A stretch of 64,000 nucleotides of DNA from G963422745 sp963422745 (GCA_963422745.1 OY730477.1:1922001-1986000), one strand, 5' to 3'. Positions 24,163 to 33,367 are shown, numbered from the stretch's first letter. Notes: generated by a model not told the origin, from the letters alone. Numbers and translations: made by a program.

Positions 24163-25440
24163 GTGGCCCGACAGATGAGTCCGCAAAGCAAGAGTCTGCA
24201 CTGTGAGGCAGCAGCCAACGTCCAAATGGCTGCTGAAGCCGTTGGCATGGATCCCAAGGTGCGGCAGATCCTGTCGGGTCCAATGAACGAGATCATCGTC
24301 AACTTCCCGGTGCTGCGCGACTGTGGGGAGTACGAGATCATGCAGGGCTACCGAATCCAGCACAACAACATCTTGGGTCCCTACAAGGGCGGCATGCGCT
24401 TCCATTCCTCAGTCGACCTTGACGAGGTATGTGCCCTGGCCACATGGATGACCTTCAAATGCGCGCTGGTTCGGTTGCCCTTCGGCGGTGCCAAGGGCGG
24501 CGTGGCGATGAACCCGCGTTCGTTCTCGCACAATGAGCTCGAACGGGTCGTGCGTCGCTTCACCCACGCCCTCGGTGAGAACATCGGCCCCGAACACGAC
24601 ATTCCGGCCCCAGACATGGGCACCAACGCCCAGACAATGGGCTGGATGATGGACGCCTACCTCAACAGCCGACGCGCGGGTGAGCGTCACAATGCACGAA
24701 GGGTTGTGACCGGCAAGCCGGTGGAACTAGGCGGCAGTCTCGGACGTGACTCAGCCACCGGCAGGGGAGCTGCCTACGTGCTTCGCCACCTCTACGGTGA
24801 GTTCGATCGCACCCTCAGTGACCGAAGTGTTGCCATTCAGGGCTTCGGAAATGTCGGCTCACATGCCGCCCATACCTTGTCCGGACTCGGGATGCGGGTG
24901 GTAGCGATCGCTGACGCATCCGGTGCCGTGCACAATGAGGCCGGGTTCAACGTTGCTGAATTGAAACAATGGTCAAATCGCTCCGGCAGTGTGGCGGGAT
25001 ATAGCGAAGGTGACTCTCTGACAGCGCCGGAGTTCTTCGCGCTGGATGTGGACGTCTTGGTGCCAGCCGCGCTTGAGGCGCAGATAACAGCCGACAACGT
25101 TGAGACAATCAAGGCGCCGGTGATTTTGGAGGCGGCCAACGGGCCGATCACAGCCGCCGCAGACGCAGTGTTAAACCACGGCGGGGTGCATGTCGTGCCT
25201 GACATCTTGGTCAACGCCGGGGGAGTGATCGTCTCTTACTATGAGTGGGTGCAAAACAAGACAAGCGATAACTGGTCCGCCGAGGATGTGGACGCACGTC
25301 TGCGCAACACCATCTGGGATGCCTGCGATCGAGTTGCGCAGCAGCGGGAGCTGCGCAACTGCAGCCGCCGCGAAGCCGCCTACATTGACGCTTCGGAGTT
25401 GCTGTCGACTGTGTATTCGCTGCGGGGCATCTTCCCCTGA
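24163..25440 (+). CDS. gdhA: Glutamate/leucine-type dehydrogenase
   Basis: A 425-aa NAD(P)-dependent amino-acid dehydrogenase, most likely catabolic or anabolic GDH (2-oxoglutarate + ammonia to glutamate). Substrate-domain motifs are GYRIQHNNILGPYKGGMRFH, then RLPFGGAKGGVAMNP with the catalytic lysine (~109) and PDMGTNAQTMGWMMD. The Rossmann part has IQGFGNVGSHAAHTLSGLG (~225), and the C-terminal side ILEAANGP. The length fits the hexameric ~420-aa class. Either GTG 24163 or the ATG at 24175 may be the start. It follows arc by 80 bp and precedes an amino-acid transporter. Confidence 0.94.
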   Translation: MARQMSPQSKSLHCEAAANVQMAAEAVGMDPKVRQILSGPMNEIIVNFPVLRDCGEYEIMQGYRIQHNNILGPYKGGMRFHSSVDLDEVCALATWMTFKCALVRLPFGGAKGGVAMNPRSFSHNELERVVRRFTHALGENIGPEHDIPAPDMGTNAQTMGWMMDAYLNSRRAGERHNARRVVTGKPVELGGSLGRDSATGRGAAYVLRHLYGEFDRTLSDRSVAIQGFGNVGSHAAHTLSGLGMRVVAIADASGAVHNEAGFNVAELKQWSNRSGSVAGYSEGDSLTAPEFFALDVDVLVPAALEAQITADNVETIKAPVILEAANGPITAAADAVLNHGGVHVVPDILVNAGGVIVSYYEWVQNKTSDNWSAEDVDARLRNTIWDACDRVAQQRELRNCSRREAAYIDASELLSTVYSLRGIFP

Positions 25441-25512
25441 TATCAACTAATCATGCCCGTTCGGGTTTCTGGGTGCGCGGCCGTTCAATAATAGTTGGCT
25501 AGTGGATTGTTC

Positions 25513-25538
25513 GAATTGAGTTCCGCCGGTATCAATTC
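25513..25538. promoter_or_regulatory. Inverted repeat upstream of the amino-acid transporter
   Basis: GAATTGA (25513-25519) and TCAATTC (25532-25538) form a perfect 7-bp inverted repeat with a 12-bp spacer, about 80 nt before the transporter's first start codon. Plausible dimeric-regulator site. Confidence 0.4.
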
Positions 25539-25616
25539 AGCGACCGATGGGCTATTGTGCCGGTCTGTCGGTTATCTCAGAGCCGGCTCACTTCCCTCCT
25601 GCAGAAAGAGAAACAC

Positions 25617-26747
25617 ATGCCCCAAAGACACCTGCTGCGCCTGCTCGCCGCAGTACTAAGCCTCTCACTGATCGCAGCTGCCTGCGGCGACGACAGTGAT
25701 GCCGATCCCGGCGAGCCAGTAGAAACGGTGGCAACTGAAGACACGACCACGACCGAGGACAAGGTCGAGCTCCGACAAGTGAGTGGATTGTTGTCAACTA
25801 TCAAGACCCGAGGTGAGCTCAACTGTGGCGTGAGCGGGGCAGCGGTTGCGTTCTCAGAGACCCAGCCGGACGGCAGCCAGGTCGGTTTCGATGCAGATAT
25901 GTGTCGTGCCGTGGCGACAGCGATTCTCGGTGATGCCGATGCGGTTAACTTCGTTCCGCTTACCGCCGCCGAGCGATTCACTGCTGTTCAGACCGGTGAG
26001 ATCGACGTGTTGATGCGTAACACCACTTGGACCCAAAGCCGAGACACCGACATAGGTATGGACTTCGGTCCCACCACCTACTACGACGGACAACAGTTGA
26101 TGGCTCGCACCGAAGACGGCTTTTCCAACACCTCGGGCGTGCAAGACATTGAAGGCGCGGTGGTTTGCACCAACGCCGGTACCACCACAGAAAAGAACAT
26201 CGCCGACGCTGCCGCCGCGGCGGGGGTCGACATCACTCTCACCACCTTCGAGGATTTCGACATCGTCACCGGAAACTTTGTGGACCGCGCCTGCGACATC
26301 ATCACAACCGACGGTTCCGGTCTGGTCGGTCGCAAAGCCAAGCAGGAACCCAACGCCGGTGACTGGGTCATCTTCCCTCCGACGCCGATCTCCAAGGAGC
26401 CTCTGGGCCCGACGTATGGCCAAAACGATTCCGAGTTCGCCGATGTCGTCAACTGGACGGTGTACGCGATGATCATCGCGGATGAGAAGGGCATCAACCA
26501 AGACAATGTGAACGAGATGGCGCAGAATCCACCCGATGCAGAAGCAGCGCGCCTGCTCGGCGGTGAAGGACAACTCCAAAACCTTATGGGTCTGGAGAGT
26601 GATGCGTTCATGCAGGTCATCGCCCAGGTCGGTAATTACAACGACGTTTACACGCGCCATCTGGTCCCCGTAGGCCTCACCCGTGAAGGCTCCGCCAACG
26701 CCAAGTGGACCGAGGGCGGCCTCATATATGCGCCACCGGCTCGCTGA
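25617..26747 (+). CDS. Amino-acid ABC transporter substrate-binding lipoprotein
   Basis: A 376-aa periplasm-facing binding protein of the general L-amino-acid type (AapJ/BztA family). The ATG 25617 start gives a signal peptide ending in LIAAAC, so Cys23 would be the lipidated residue; the frame extends upstream to 25557 without sense. A Thr/Asp/Glu linker follows. Family signatures include VKTRGELNCGVSG-like LSTIKTRGELNCGV, GFDADMCRAVATAIL, and DVLMRNTTWTQSRDT. First gene of a binding protein-permease-permease-ATPase operon; it probably recognises several polar or acidic amino acids. Confidence 0.92.
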   Translation: MPQRHLLRLLAAVLSLSLIAAACGDDSDADPGEPVETVATEDTTTTEDKVELRQVSGLLSTIKTRGELNCGVSGAAVAFSETQPDGSQVGFDADMCRAVATAILGDADAVNFVPLTAAERFTAVQTGEIDVLMRNTTWTQSRDTDIGMDFGPTTYYDGQQLMARTEDGFSNTSGVQDIEGAVVCTNAGTTTEKNIADAAAAAGVDITLTTFEDFDIVTGNFVDRACDIITTDGSGLVGRKAKQEPNAGDWVIFPPTPISKEPLGPTYGQNDSEFADVVNWTVYAMIIADEKGINQDNVNEMAQNPPDAEAARLLGGEGQLQNLMGLESDAFMQVIAQVGNYNDVYTRHLVPVGLTREGSANAKWTEGGLIYAPPAR

Positions 26748-26866
26748 CGCAAAGAACCAGAATGTTCGGATGATCTCCGGACATTGATCAATAATCGACC
26801 TGAGGGCTCTGGGTATATGCTCAGGGCCCTCAGGTTGAGATTCGACGGATCGAGTCGGAGGATCAC

Positions 26867-28405
26867 GTGGTGACCGACACGGCCGACAACACGCTCGCAT
26901 CACAGACCTCGCAGCGACCACCGTTCTACCGGGACGCAACGGTGGTGAAATGGCTCGTACAAGTCACCGCGCTCGTCTTCGTGGTCGCCGTGTTGGTGTT
27001 CTCCGTTTCGCGAGCAGGTGACAATCTCGCAACCCGTAACATCCCGACCGGATATGACTTCCTTGGTGTGGATCCGGGTTTCAACCTCTCCGAAGGCATT
27101 GACACCAGTCCCAACACCTCGGGTCGTGCCCTGTGGGTTGGGATGGTCAACACGATCCGGCTTTCGTTGGCTGGCATCGTTGCAGCCACGCTGCTGGGTG
27201 TGCTGATCGGCGTGAGCCGACTATCGAGCAACTGGATCGTTGCGCGACTAGCGAGCACTTATGTTGAAGCCATCCGTAATGTTCCGTTGCTGGTACAGAT
27301 CGTCTTGATATTCACCGTTATCGCCTCGCTCGGGCAGGTGACGGAGAATCAGGGTCCGATCAACGGTTGGATCCATTTGTCCAACAAGGGATTATCGATT
27401 CCAAGGATCTTTCCCAGTGACGGGTTCTACCAGTGGATGGTGTTCATAATCCTCGGTGTGGTGGTGGGCCTCGTTGTCATGAAGCAACGCAAGGCACACC
27501 AAGACGCAGTCGGCACGCCCACATATCCGGTGTCCAGCATGCTCGCTGTCGTTGCGCTGTTTGGAGTGGTGGGCTGGTTCCTGCACCCGGTGTTTGGATT
27601 CCTCGGCGAGATATTTCACGCAGTGGCGGATTTCGTCGACTCGATTCCACCCGGCGTGGTGCAGATCGCGGTGTGCGTTCTGGCTGTTGTTGCTGTCGTC
27701 TTGTGGATCAGTCGGTTCCTCAATAGTCGCAGAACTCCCGCAGGTTTAGCCAAACTCACCGACGACGACTGGTTCCGGATGATTTTCGCGGCAGTTGGCG
27801 GTTTCGCCGTTTGTGCGGTGGTGATCGTGGTTTGGCCGGGCTTGGCAAGCTGGATCGTCAACTCCGGTCGTGATCTTTTTGAGGTTCTGGGTGATAAGTT
27901 TGGCAACGGCCGCAGTGGTAAGCCGATTGACGCCATGAGACCCGACATTGTTATGCCGGGCAGGTTCCCGAACTACGGGCCCGCCGGTCTGAACTTCAGT
28001 CAGGGACTTGCCGCCGTCTACTTCGGTGTGGTGCTCTACACGGCGGCGTTCGTGGCCGAAATCGTCCGTGGTGGCATTCTCGCCGTGCCCAAAGGTCAAA
28101 GCGAGGCAGCCCAGGCAACCGGACTGAGACGCGTGACGATGCTGCGGTTGATCATCTTGCCCCAAGCCTTTCGCGTAGTACTGCCACCGCTGGGCAATCA
28201 ATATCTGAACCTCACCAAGAACACGTCGTTGGCGATCGCGGTCGGATACTCTGACCTTGTCCAGGTCGGCCAGACCGTGTTCAACCAGACCGGCAAGACG
28301 CTGGGCGTCTTTTCAATCTGGATGGGATTCTACCTGGCTTGCTCGTTAGCAATCTCCGTTGTCGTCAACTTCTTCAACGTTCGTCTCAGGATCGTGGAGC
28401 GCTGA
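26867..28405 (+). CDS. Amino-acid ABC transporter permease (AapQ/BztB-like)
   Basis: A 512-aa inner-membrane permease. The His/Glu/Gln/Arg/opine permease-type domain is split: the first conserved block (TIRLSLAGIVAATLLGVLIG, EAIRNVPLLVQIVL) is at ~85-145 and the EAA loop (EIVRGGILAVPKGQSEAAQA) is at ~395-425, with a long insertion of four or more transmembrane segments between them. This split arrangement and the size are typical of the AapQ type, although the insertion here is long. The GTG at 26867 follows an AGGAGG-like GGAGG. The next gene begins one base after its stop. Confidence 0.9.
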   Translation: MVTDTADNTLASQTSQRPPFYRDATVVKWLVQVTALVFVVAVLVFSVSRAGDNLATRNIPTGYDFLGVDPGFNLSEGIDTSPNTSGRALWVGMVNTIRLSLAGIVAATLLGVLIGVSRLSSNWIVARLASTYVEAIRNVPLLVQIVLIFTVIASLGQVTENQGPINGWIHLSNKGLSIPRIFPSDGFYQWMVFIILGVVVGLVVMKQRKAHQDAVGTPTYPVSSMLAVVALFGVVGWFLHPVFGFLGEIFHAVADFVDSIPPGVVQIAVCVLAVVAVVLWISRFLNSRRTPAGLAKLTDDDWFRMIFAAVGGFAVCAVVIVVWPGLASWIVNSGRDLFEVLGDKFGNGRSGKPIDAMRPDIVMPGRFPNYGPAGLNFSQGLAAVYFGVVLYTAAFVAEIVRGGILAVPKGQSEAAQATGLRRVTMLRLIILPQAFRVVLPPLGNQYLNLTKNTSLAIAVGYSDLVQVGQTVFNQTGKTLGVFSIWMGFYLACSLAISVVVNFFNVRLRIVER

Positions 28406-28406
28406 G

Positions 28407-30578
28407 ATGACCGAGATCCCGTTCCGCAATACCACAGGACTTGGCGTCACTATTGACTACGCCGAGTCATCCTCGCAGGAACGTTCCCTGCCTCCCGAGC
28501 CCCCGAGCTTGGCACCACGCGAATGGCTCCAACGTAACCTCTTCTCCAACTTCGCCAGTGGCTTCATGACGGTCTTGTCCGTCTGGGCTGGCCTGTGGGC
28601 CGCTCGGGGATTGCTGCAGTTCACCTTCAGCGAGCAACGAGACTGGGACTCGGTCCGGTTCAACATGCGACTGCTGTTCACCCAGGCTTACCCCTCTGAG
28701 CAATACGTCCGCGTGTGGGTCTCGGTAGGTGTTGTGTTGGCGATCGCAGGTCTGAGCCTCGGCTTGGCGAGGCGACAAGCAAAGGTTTCGGCTAAGCGCC
28801 TTGCGTCAGCTCTGATGGGCATCGGAGCCGTATTGGCCCTGTGTATCATCCTGCGAGAACCCAGCGTGATTGTGGATACGGACGGAATCCCGATTCGTCA
28901 AGAGGTTCCATCTGATTCAGATGGCGGGTCCGGTCTCTTGGATTTGGTCTTGATTGTCGTAGGTTTGATCGCGGTCGCAATCCGGGTGATCGCCTCACGG
29001 GCACGAAATTGGGTCGGGTTGTCGCACGCATCGACGCAACCAATTGACCGCGCGGCGGCCGTCCTAGGAAGCATCGCCGGTGCGGGGATCATTGGCTCGT
29101 TCCTGCTGGCACCGTGGGCGTTTCGCTCTGATAGCGAAAGCCTTGTACGGGAATCTTTCGGTGCCGCCATGAAAGATCGTGCGGGTTGGTGGCTTGCGGC
29201 GACTGTACTGTTTGCACTGGGTGCTCTTATCTGGTTCGGCTTGGGTGATGCTAAGCGTCGCAAAACGTTCGTATCGGCAATCCATATCTTTTTCGTAGGG
29301 GTAGGTCTGGTTGTCCTGAGCGCTTGGGTCTTTCCTTGGGGCTCGTACACATTCGACGGAGACGGTTTCACTGCTGCACCCGGTGACACCGTCTCGTTGA
29401 CCACTAAGGGCCCATGGACTGTGATGCTTGTAGTCATGGTTATGGCGTTCGTGGTTGGGCGCCGTGTCTGTGACCGGCCAATGGCTGCTCGTGTAAAGCC
29501 GGTCTTGGGCTTGCTGTGGATTCTCAGCCCTTTTCTCTTGTTCTGGGTGATACTGCGAGACCCGGCGGTGGACTGGGATCATGTGTTCAGCACGGACCTG
29601 CCGATGGCGCTTGCCTTCGCAGTCGGAGGCGCTGGCGTTCTCTATCTGCTGACCCGAGTTGATATCGGAGAACTCGGAAGGGTGATCGCGGTCACGTTGT
29701 TGTTGTGGGCGGCCTTCAACTGGTTGGCGGCTTTTGCAGGTTGGTACCCAATGTTGCAGAAAGCCAGATTTAGTTTCCTGCTGTTGGCTCTGTTCGCTCT
29801 GGCTGCCTCCAACTTCGCGAGCGAGGAGCGCCGTCAGCGAATGAAGCTCATCTGGGGCTGGCTGCTAACCATGGCGATACTTCACTACCTGGTGACGTTG
29901 GTGAACTCGCCGAGTACCGTCGAAACACCGACCGAAGGCTTCCTCGGCGGTTTTGCCGTGACGATTTTCGTGGCTGTGTTCACGATCATCTGCTCATTCC
30001 CGCTTGGCGTAGTGTTAGCGCTCGGCCGTACCTCAAAACTGCCGATCTTTCGGGTGCTGTGCACAGTCTTCATCGAATGCGTGCGTGGCATACCCCTGAT
30101 CACCATCTTGTTTTTTATGGCCAACATTTTGCCCCTCTTTTTGCCGGAGGGGATGGATATTGGCAGCCTCGCGGCTGTAACGGTAGGATTCATCTTGTTC
30201 AGCGCGGCTTACCTCGCCGAAAACTTGCGGGGGGGTCTGCAGGCCGTTCGTCAGGGACAGTATGAGGCAGCCGACGCGCTGGGTTTGACTCCCGGGCAAC
30301 GCACCTCATTCATTGTCTTGCCTCAAGGGCTCAGGGTGTCGATCCCGCCGCTCGTCGGTCAAGCCATCGCAACTCTCAAGGAGACCTCGTTGCTGTCTAT
30401 CATCGGGGTGTTCGACATCCTTTACATCGCCAATCGTGCGATACCGGCCCAGACGGAGTTTCTCGGATCGAAGCGTGAAGCGCTGCTGTTTATCTCGATC
30501 ATCTACTGGGTCTTCGCTTACAGCATGTCGAAGTACAGCCAGTCGCTTGAGAAGCGACTCGGTGTAGGAGAACGCTGA
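28407..30578 (+). CDS. Amino-acid ABC transporter permease, very large N-terminal extension (AapM/BztC-like)
   Basis: A 723-aa membrane protein. Only the last ~230 residues form the permease domain, with ALGRTSKLPIFRVLCTVFIECVRG and the EAA loop QYEAADALGLTPGQRTSFIVLPQG. The N-terminal ~480 residues hold about ten additional hydrophobic segments with little similarity to known domains; typical AapM proteins are under 450 residues. The start is ATG 28407, one base after the AapQ-like stop (TGAGATG). The extension may alter regulation or partner contacts; no function is assigned to it. Confidence 0.88.
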   Translation: MTEIPFRNTTGLGVTIDYAESSSQERSLPPEPPSLAPREWLQRNLFSNFASGFMTVLSVWAGLWAARGLLQFTFSEQRDWDSVRFNMRLLFTQAYPSEQYVRVWVSVGVVLAIAGLSLGLARRQAKVSAKRLASALMGIGAVLALCIILREPSVIVDTDGIPIRQEVPSDSDGGSGLLDLVLIVVGLIAVAIRVIASRARNWVGLSHASTQPIDRAAAVLGSIAGAGIIGSFLLAPWAFRSDSESLVRESFGAAMKDRAGWWLAATVLFALGALIWFGLGDAKRRKTFVSAIHIFFVGVGLVVLSAWVFPWGSYTFDGDGFTAAPGDTVSLTTKGPWTVMLVVMVMAFVVGRRVCDRPMAARVKPVLGLLWILSPFLLFWVILRDPAVDWDHVFSTDLPMALAFAVGGAGVLYLLTRVDIGELGRVIAVTLLLWAAFNWLAAFAGWYPMLQKARFSFLLLALFALAASNFASEERRQRMKLIWGWLLTMAILHYLVTLVNSPSTVETPTEGFLGGFAVTIFVAVFTIICSFPLGVVLALGRTSKLPIFRVLCTVFIECVRGIPLITILFFMANILPLFLPEGMDIGSLAAVTVGFILFSAAYLAENLRGGLQAVRQGQYEAADALGLTPGQRTSFIVLPQGLRVSIPPLVGQAIATLKETSLLSIIGVFDILYIANRAIPAQTEFLGSKREALLFISIIYWVFAYSMSKYSQSLEKRLGVGER

Positions 30579-30691
30579 TGAAGCGCTGTTCGCACATCAA
30601 ACGCCCAGCGGAGAACCGCTCGTTGCGAATCCGTACCGACAGGACCGGCATTCGCACATCGTTGCTATCGATCCAGGAGGCACCCGCATGA
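30578..30691 (+). CDS. 37-aa Arg-rich small ORF between permease and ATPase genes
   Basis: The ATG at 30578 overlaps the permease stop by one base (TGATG), with GGAG 8 nt upstream. The ORF runs 37 codons (MKRCSHIKRPAENRSLRIRT...) and ends in a TGA overlapping the ATPase start (ATGA). It is basic, with no membrane segment. It may be a small subunit, or only a translational bridge that couples permease and ATPase synthesis. Not recognised. Confidence 0.4.
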   Translation: MKRCSHIKRPAENRSLRIRTDRTGIRTSLLSIQEAPA

Positions 30692-31467
30692 ATATGGGTG
30701 AGGCAAGCACCATCGTGTCCGATGAACCCGCCGGGCGTGACGACATGATCGTTTGCCATGGCGTTGACAAATGGTTTGGCGATTTCAAGGCACTCGACAA
30801 TCTGACCGCCACCATCGCCGAACGTGAGGTAGTCGTAGTGCTCGGACCGTCCGGCTCGGGTAAATCCACTTGGATCCGTTGCATCAACAGGCTCGAAGCT
30901 CACCAAGGAGGGCGAATTATCGTCGACGGCGTTGAACTGACCAACGACCTGCGCAATATCGACAAGATCCGTTCCGAGGTCGGGATGGTTTTTCAGCAGT
31001 TCAACCTGTTTCCGCATCTCAAAGTCATTGACAACGTAACCCTCGCACCGATCTGGGTTCGAAAGAAGCCGCGCGACGTTGCGGAAGCCCTTGCGCATGG
31101 ATTGTTGGAGCGGGTCGGCATCCCTGAGCAGGCCGCCAAGTACCCCGGGCAACTCTCGGGTGGTCAGCAACAGCGTGTGGCCATTGCCCGAGCGCTGGCA
31201 ATGGAACCCAGAGTGATGCTCTTCGATGAGCCCACCTCGGCACTGGACCCCGAGATGATCAAAGAGGTCCTTGACGTGATGAAGGAACTCGCCTTGTCGG
31301 GTATGACCATGATGGTGGTCACTCACGAAATGGGTTTCGCGCGTGAGGTCGCCGATCGGGTCATCTTCATGGAGGAAGGACAAATCGTGGAGGTCGGCAC
31401 CCCCGAGCACTTCTTCACCAACCCCACAGAGGATCGTACAAAACTCTTTCTTTCTCAGATCCTGTAG
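30688..31467 (+). CDS. Amino-acid ABC transporter ATP-binding protein (AapP/GlnQ-like)
   Basis: A 259-aa ATPase that powers the transporter encoded upstream. Walker A is GPSGSGKST (~residue 52-60), the Q-loop VFQQFNLFPH follows, the signature is LSGGQQQR, Walker B is VMLFDEPTSALDPE and the switch histidine lies in MVVTHEMG. All motifs are intact and length is normal for the polar amino-acid class. The ATG at 30688 has a strong AGGAGG 7-8 nt upstream; a second ATG two codons later is also possible. Its stop is 68 bp before dop. Confidence 0.95.
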   Translation: MNMGEASTIVSDEPAGRDDMIVCHGVDKWFGDFKALDNLTATIAEREVVVVLGPSGSGKSTWIRCINRLEAHQGGRIIVDGVELTNDLRNIDKIRSEVGMVFQQFNLFPHLKVIDNVTLAPIWVRKKPRDVAEALAHGLLERVGIPEQAAKYPGQLSGGQQQRVAIARALAMEPRVMLFDEPTSALDPEMIKEVLDVMKELALSGMTMMVVTHEMGFAREVADRVIFMEEGQIVEVGTPEHFFTNPTEDRTKLFLSQIL

Positions 31468-31522
31468 ACCGCCGCGAACCGACACGCAGACGACACAGGG
31501 AACAGGAAAGATCCCACAGCGG

Positions 31523-31528
31523 TAGTGT
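31523..31528 (+). promoter_or_regulatory. Leaderless -10 box TAGTGT upstream of dop
   Basis: TAGTGT ends 7 nt before the ATG at 31536, giving the dop-pup-prcBA genes their own likely promoter separate from the transporter. Confidence 0.5.
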
Positions 31529-31535
31529 GCTCCTA

Positions 31536-33044
31536 ATGGCGATAGTCAAGGCAATGGGCATAGAGACCGAATACGGGATCGTCCATCTCGGTTGCGAAGA
31601 ACCAAACCCAACCACTGCGTCATCGATATTGATCAATGCCTATCTCGCGGCTGCCGGTTATCGAACCGACAGCCGATCCGATGTGATTGCCTGGGACTTC
31701 ACCGATGAGAGCCCGGGATCCGATGTGCGTGGATTCAGCGCCTCCGGCGCGCTCGCCCCGGAGGTTGAGACGCACCTGGTCAACGCTGTATTGACCAACG
31801 GCGCACGGTATTACGTTGATCACGCTCATCCGGAACTCTCCACGCCGGAATGCCTCAACGCCTTGAGCGTGGTGTTGTATGACCGCGCCGCCGACCTGAT
31901 CGCCCGCCAATCCATGACCGCGGCCGCCGAGATGCTGGCTCCGGGAGAGGAGATCGTTCTCTACAAGAACAACTCTGACGGCAAAGGCAACAGCTACGGC
32001 ACCCACGAGAACTACCTTGTTGATCGTATGGTGCCGTTCGGGCGGATCGTGACCCACTGCACCGCGCACCTGCTCACCCGCCAGATCTATACGGGTGCTG
32101 GCAAGGTAGGTTCTGAGCTTCCCGGTCGGCGCACCGACGAAGTTCCCTTTCAGCTCACACAGCGAGCGGACTTCATTGAGGAGCAGGTAGGCATAGAGAC
32201 GACCCTCAAGCGTCCGATTATCAATACCCGTGATGAGCCACATGCCGATGCACGTAAGTACCGACGCCTGCACGTTATCACTGGTGACGCTAACCCTTCG
32301 CAGGTCGCCACGTTCCTCAAACTCGGTACTACCGCATTGGTGCTCGCCTTGATTGAAGACGACGCGATCGTCCGTCGGTTTGAGTTCGCTGATCCGGTTG
32401 CATCAATGCGTCGCGTGTCTCATGACATGAGCCTTGGGTTTCCTCTCCTGTTGGCCGACGGAACGACCATTACGGCTCTGGAAGTGCAATGGGATCTACT
32501 TGATCTGGCTCGTAAGTACGTACGAGACCGTGGCACAGAAAACGTAGGTGGAGCGGTAGCCCACACGGTGTTACAACGCTGGGAAGCTGTACTCAGCGCG
32601 CTGGAAACCGATCCGATGTCTTTGGCTCATCAACTTGATTGGGTAGCCAAGTACCGCCTGTTGGAAGGTTACCGTGAACGCCACGGCCTGGATTGGAGCG
32701 ATTCCCGGTTGCGCGCGATCGACATTCAGTACAGCGACATGCGACCGGACAAGGGGCTGGCTTGGCGTGTAGGCCTGGAATGTATGGTTGACGATGCCTT
32801 GGCACGCAGCGCCATGACGGAACCGCCGCACGACACCAGGGCATTCTTTCGTGGTAAGTGCGTGGAGCATTACCCTCAAACGGTTGTGGCCGCCAATTGG
32901 GATTCGATCGTGTTCGATGTCGGAACCGACAACCTTCGCAGGGTTCCGATGACCGAGCCGATGCGCGGGACCGCGGCACACGTGGGTACCTTGTTCGAAG
33001 AAGTGGACTCGGCGTTGGAGATGCTCCGTTGCCTAGAAAGCTGA
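31536..33044 (+). CDS. dop: Pup deamidase/depupylase
   Basis: A 502-aa member of the carboxylate-amine ligase fold that deamidates the C-terminal Gln of Pup to Glu and also removes Pup from substrates. The start (MAIVKAMGIETEYGI) places the metal-binding GIETEYG motif at the N-terminus as in other Dop proteins. Further family blocks are LYKNNSDGKGNSYGTHENYLV and RPIINTRDEPHADA. A loop absent from PafA (ESPGSDVRGFSASGAL) is present, which marks it as Dop rather than ligase. Pup follows after 21 bp. Confidence 0.95.
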   Translation: MAIVKAMGIETEYGIVHLGCEEPNPTTASSILINAYLAAAGYRTDSRSDVIAWDFTDESPGSDVRGFSASGALAPEVETHLVNAVLTNGARYYVDHAHPELSTPECLNALSVVLYDRAADLIARQSMTAAAEMLAPGEEIVLYKNNSDGKGNSYGTHENYLVDRMVPFGRIVTHCTAHLLTRQIYTGAGKVGSELPGRRTDEVPFQLTQRADFIEEQVGIETTLKRPIINTRDEPHADARKYRRLHVITGDANPSQVATFLKLGTTALVLALIEDDAIVRRFEFADPVASMRRVSHDMSLGFPLLLADGTTITALEVQWDLLDLARKYVRDRGTENVGGAVAHTVLQRWEAVLSALETDPMSLAHQLDWVAKYRLLEGYRERHGLDWSDSRLRAIDIQYSDMRPDKGLAWRVGLECMVDDALARSAMTEPPHDTRAFFRGKCVEHYPQTVVAANWDSIVFDVGTDNLRRVPMTEPMRGTAAHVGTLFEEVDSALEMLRCLES

Positions 33045-33065
33045 CAGCGATTTCGGGAGTTCAAC

Positions 33066-33260
33066 ATGGCTGAACGAGAACAGATCCGCAAACCCTCAGG
33101 GGCTGAACGAGCGCCTGAGTTTGTTCGAGACCCGTCTGGACCCGAACGTGCAAAAAAAGTCAAGGCAGAACTTGACGATCTTCTCGACGAGATTGATGAG
33201 GTGTTGGAATCCAACGCCGAAGACTTCGTCAAGAGCTACGTCCAAAAGGGAGGACAGTGA
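33066..33260 (+). CDS. pup: Prokaryotic ubiquitin-like protein Pup
   Basis: A 64-aa disordered modifier that is ligated through its C-terminus to substrate lysines. The C-terminus is KGGQ: it ends in Gln, so Dop must convert it to Glu before ligation. The central part (KKVKAELDDLLDEIDEVLE) is the helical region that binds the Arc coiled coil. Its size and motifs match Pup proteins. Its stop overlaps the GTG of the next small ORF by 4 bp (GTGA). Confidence 0.97.
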   Translation: MAEREQIRKPSGAERAPEFVRDPSGPERAKKVKAELDDLLDEIDEVLESNAEDFVKSYVQKGGQ

Positions 33261-33367
33261 ACGCGAAAGGGTTGGCAGTCAACCGGTTGGGCATCGCCCG
33301 CGTGAAGGTTGACGGGGCTGAACTGTTCAGAAATCCGAAACTTATCGAGAAGGTGTTCAAGGGGTGA
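33257..33367 (+). CDS. 36-aa ORF locked between pup and prcB, no known family
   Basis: The ORF starts at GTG 33257 and stops at 33367. Both ends use GTGA: the start overlaps the pup stop and the stop overlaps the prcB GTG. The peptide begins VNAKGLAVNRLGIARVKV and ends LFRNPKLIEKVFKG; it is basic with no cysteine and no membrane helix. Standard actinobacterial loci have no gene here. It may be a small factor for the proteasome or Pup, or a bridge that couples pup to prcB translation. An AAAGGGAGGACA sequence upstream serves as its ribosome site. Existence as a frame is certain; expression and function are inference. Confidence 0.6.
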   Translation: MNAKGLAVNRLGIARVKVDGAELFRNPKLIEKVFKG

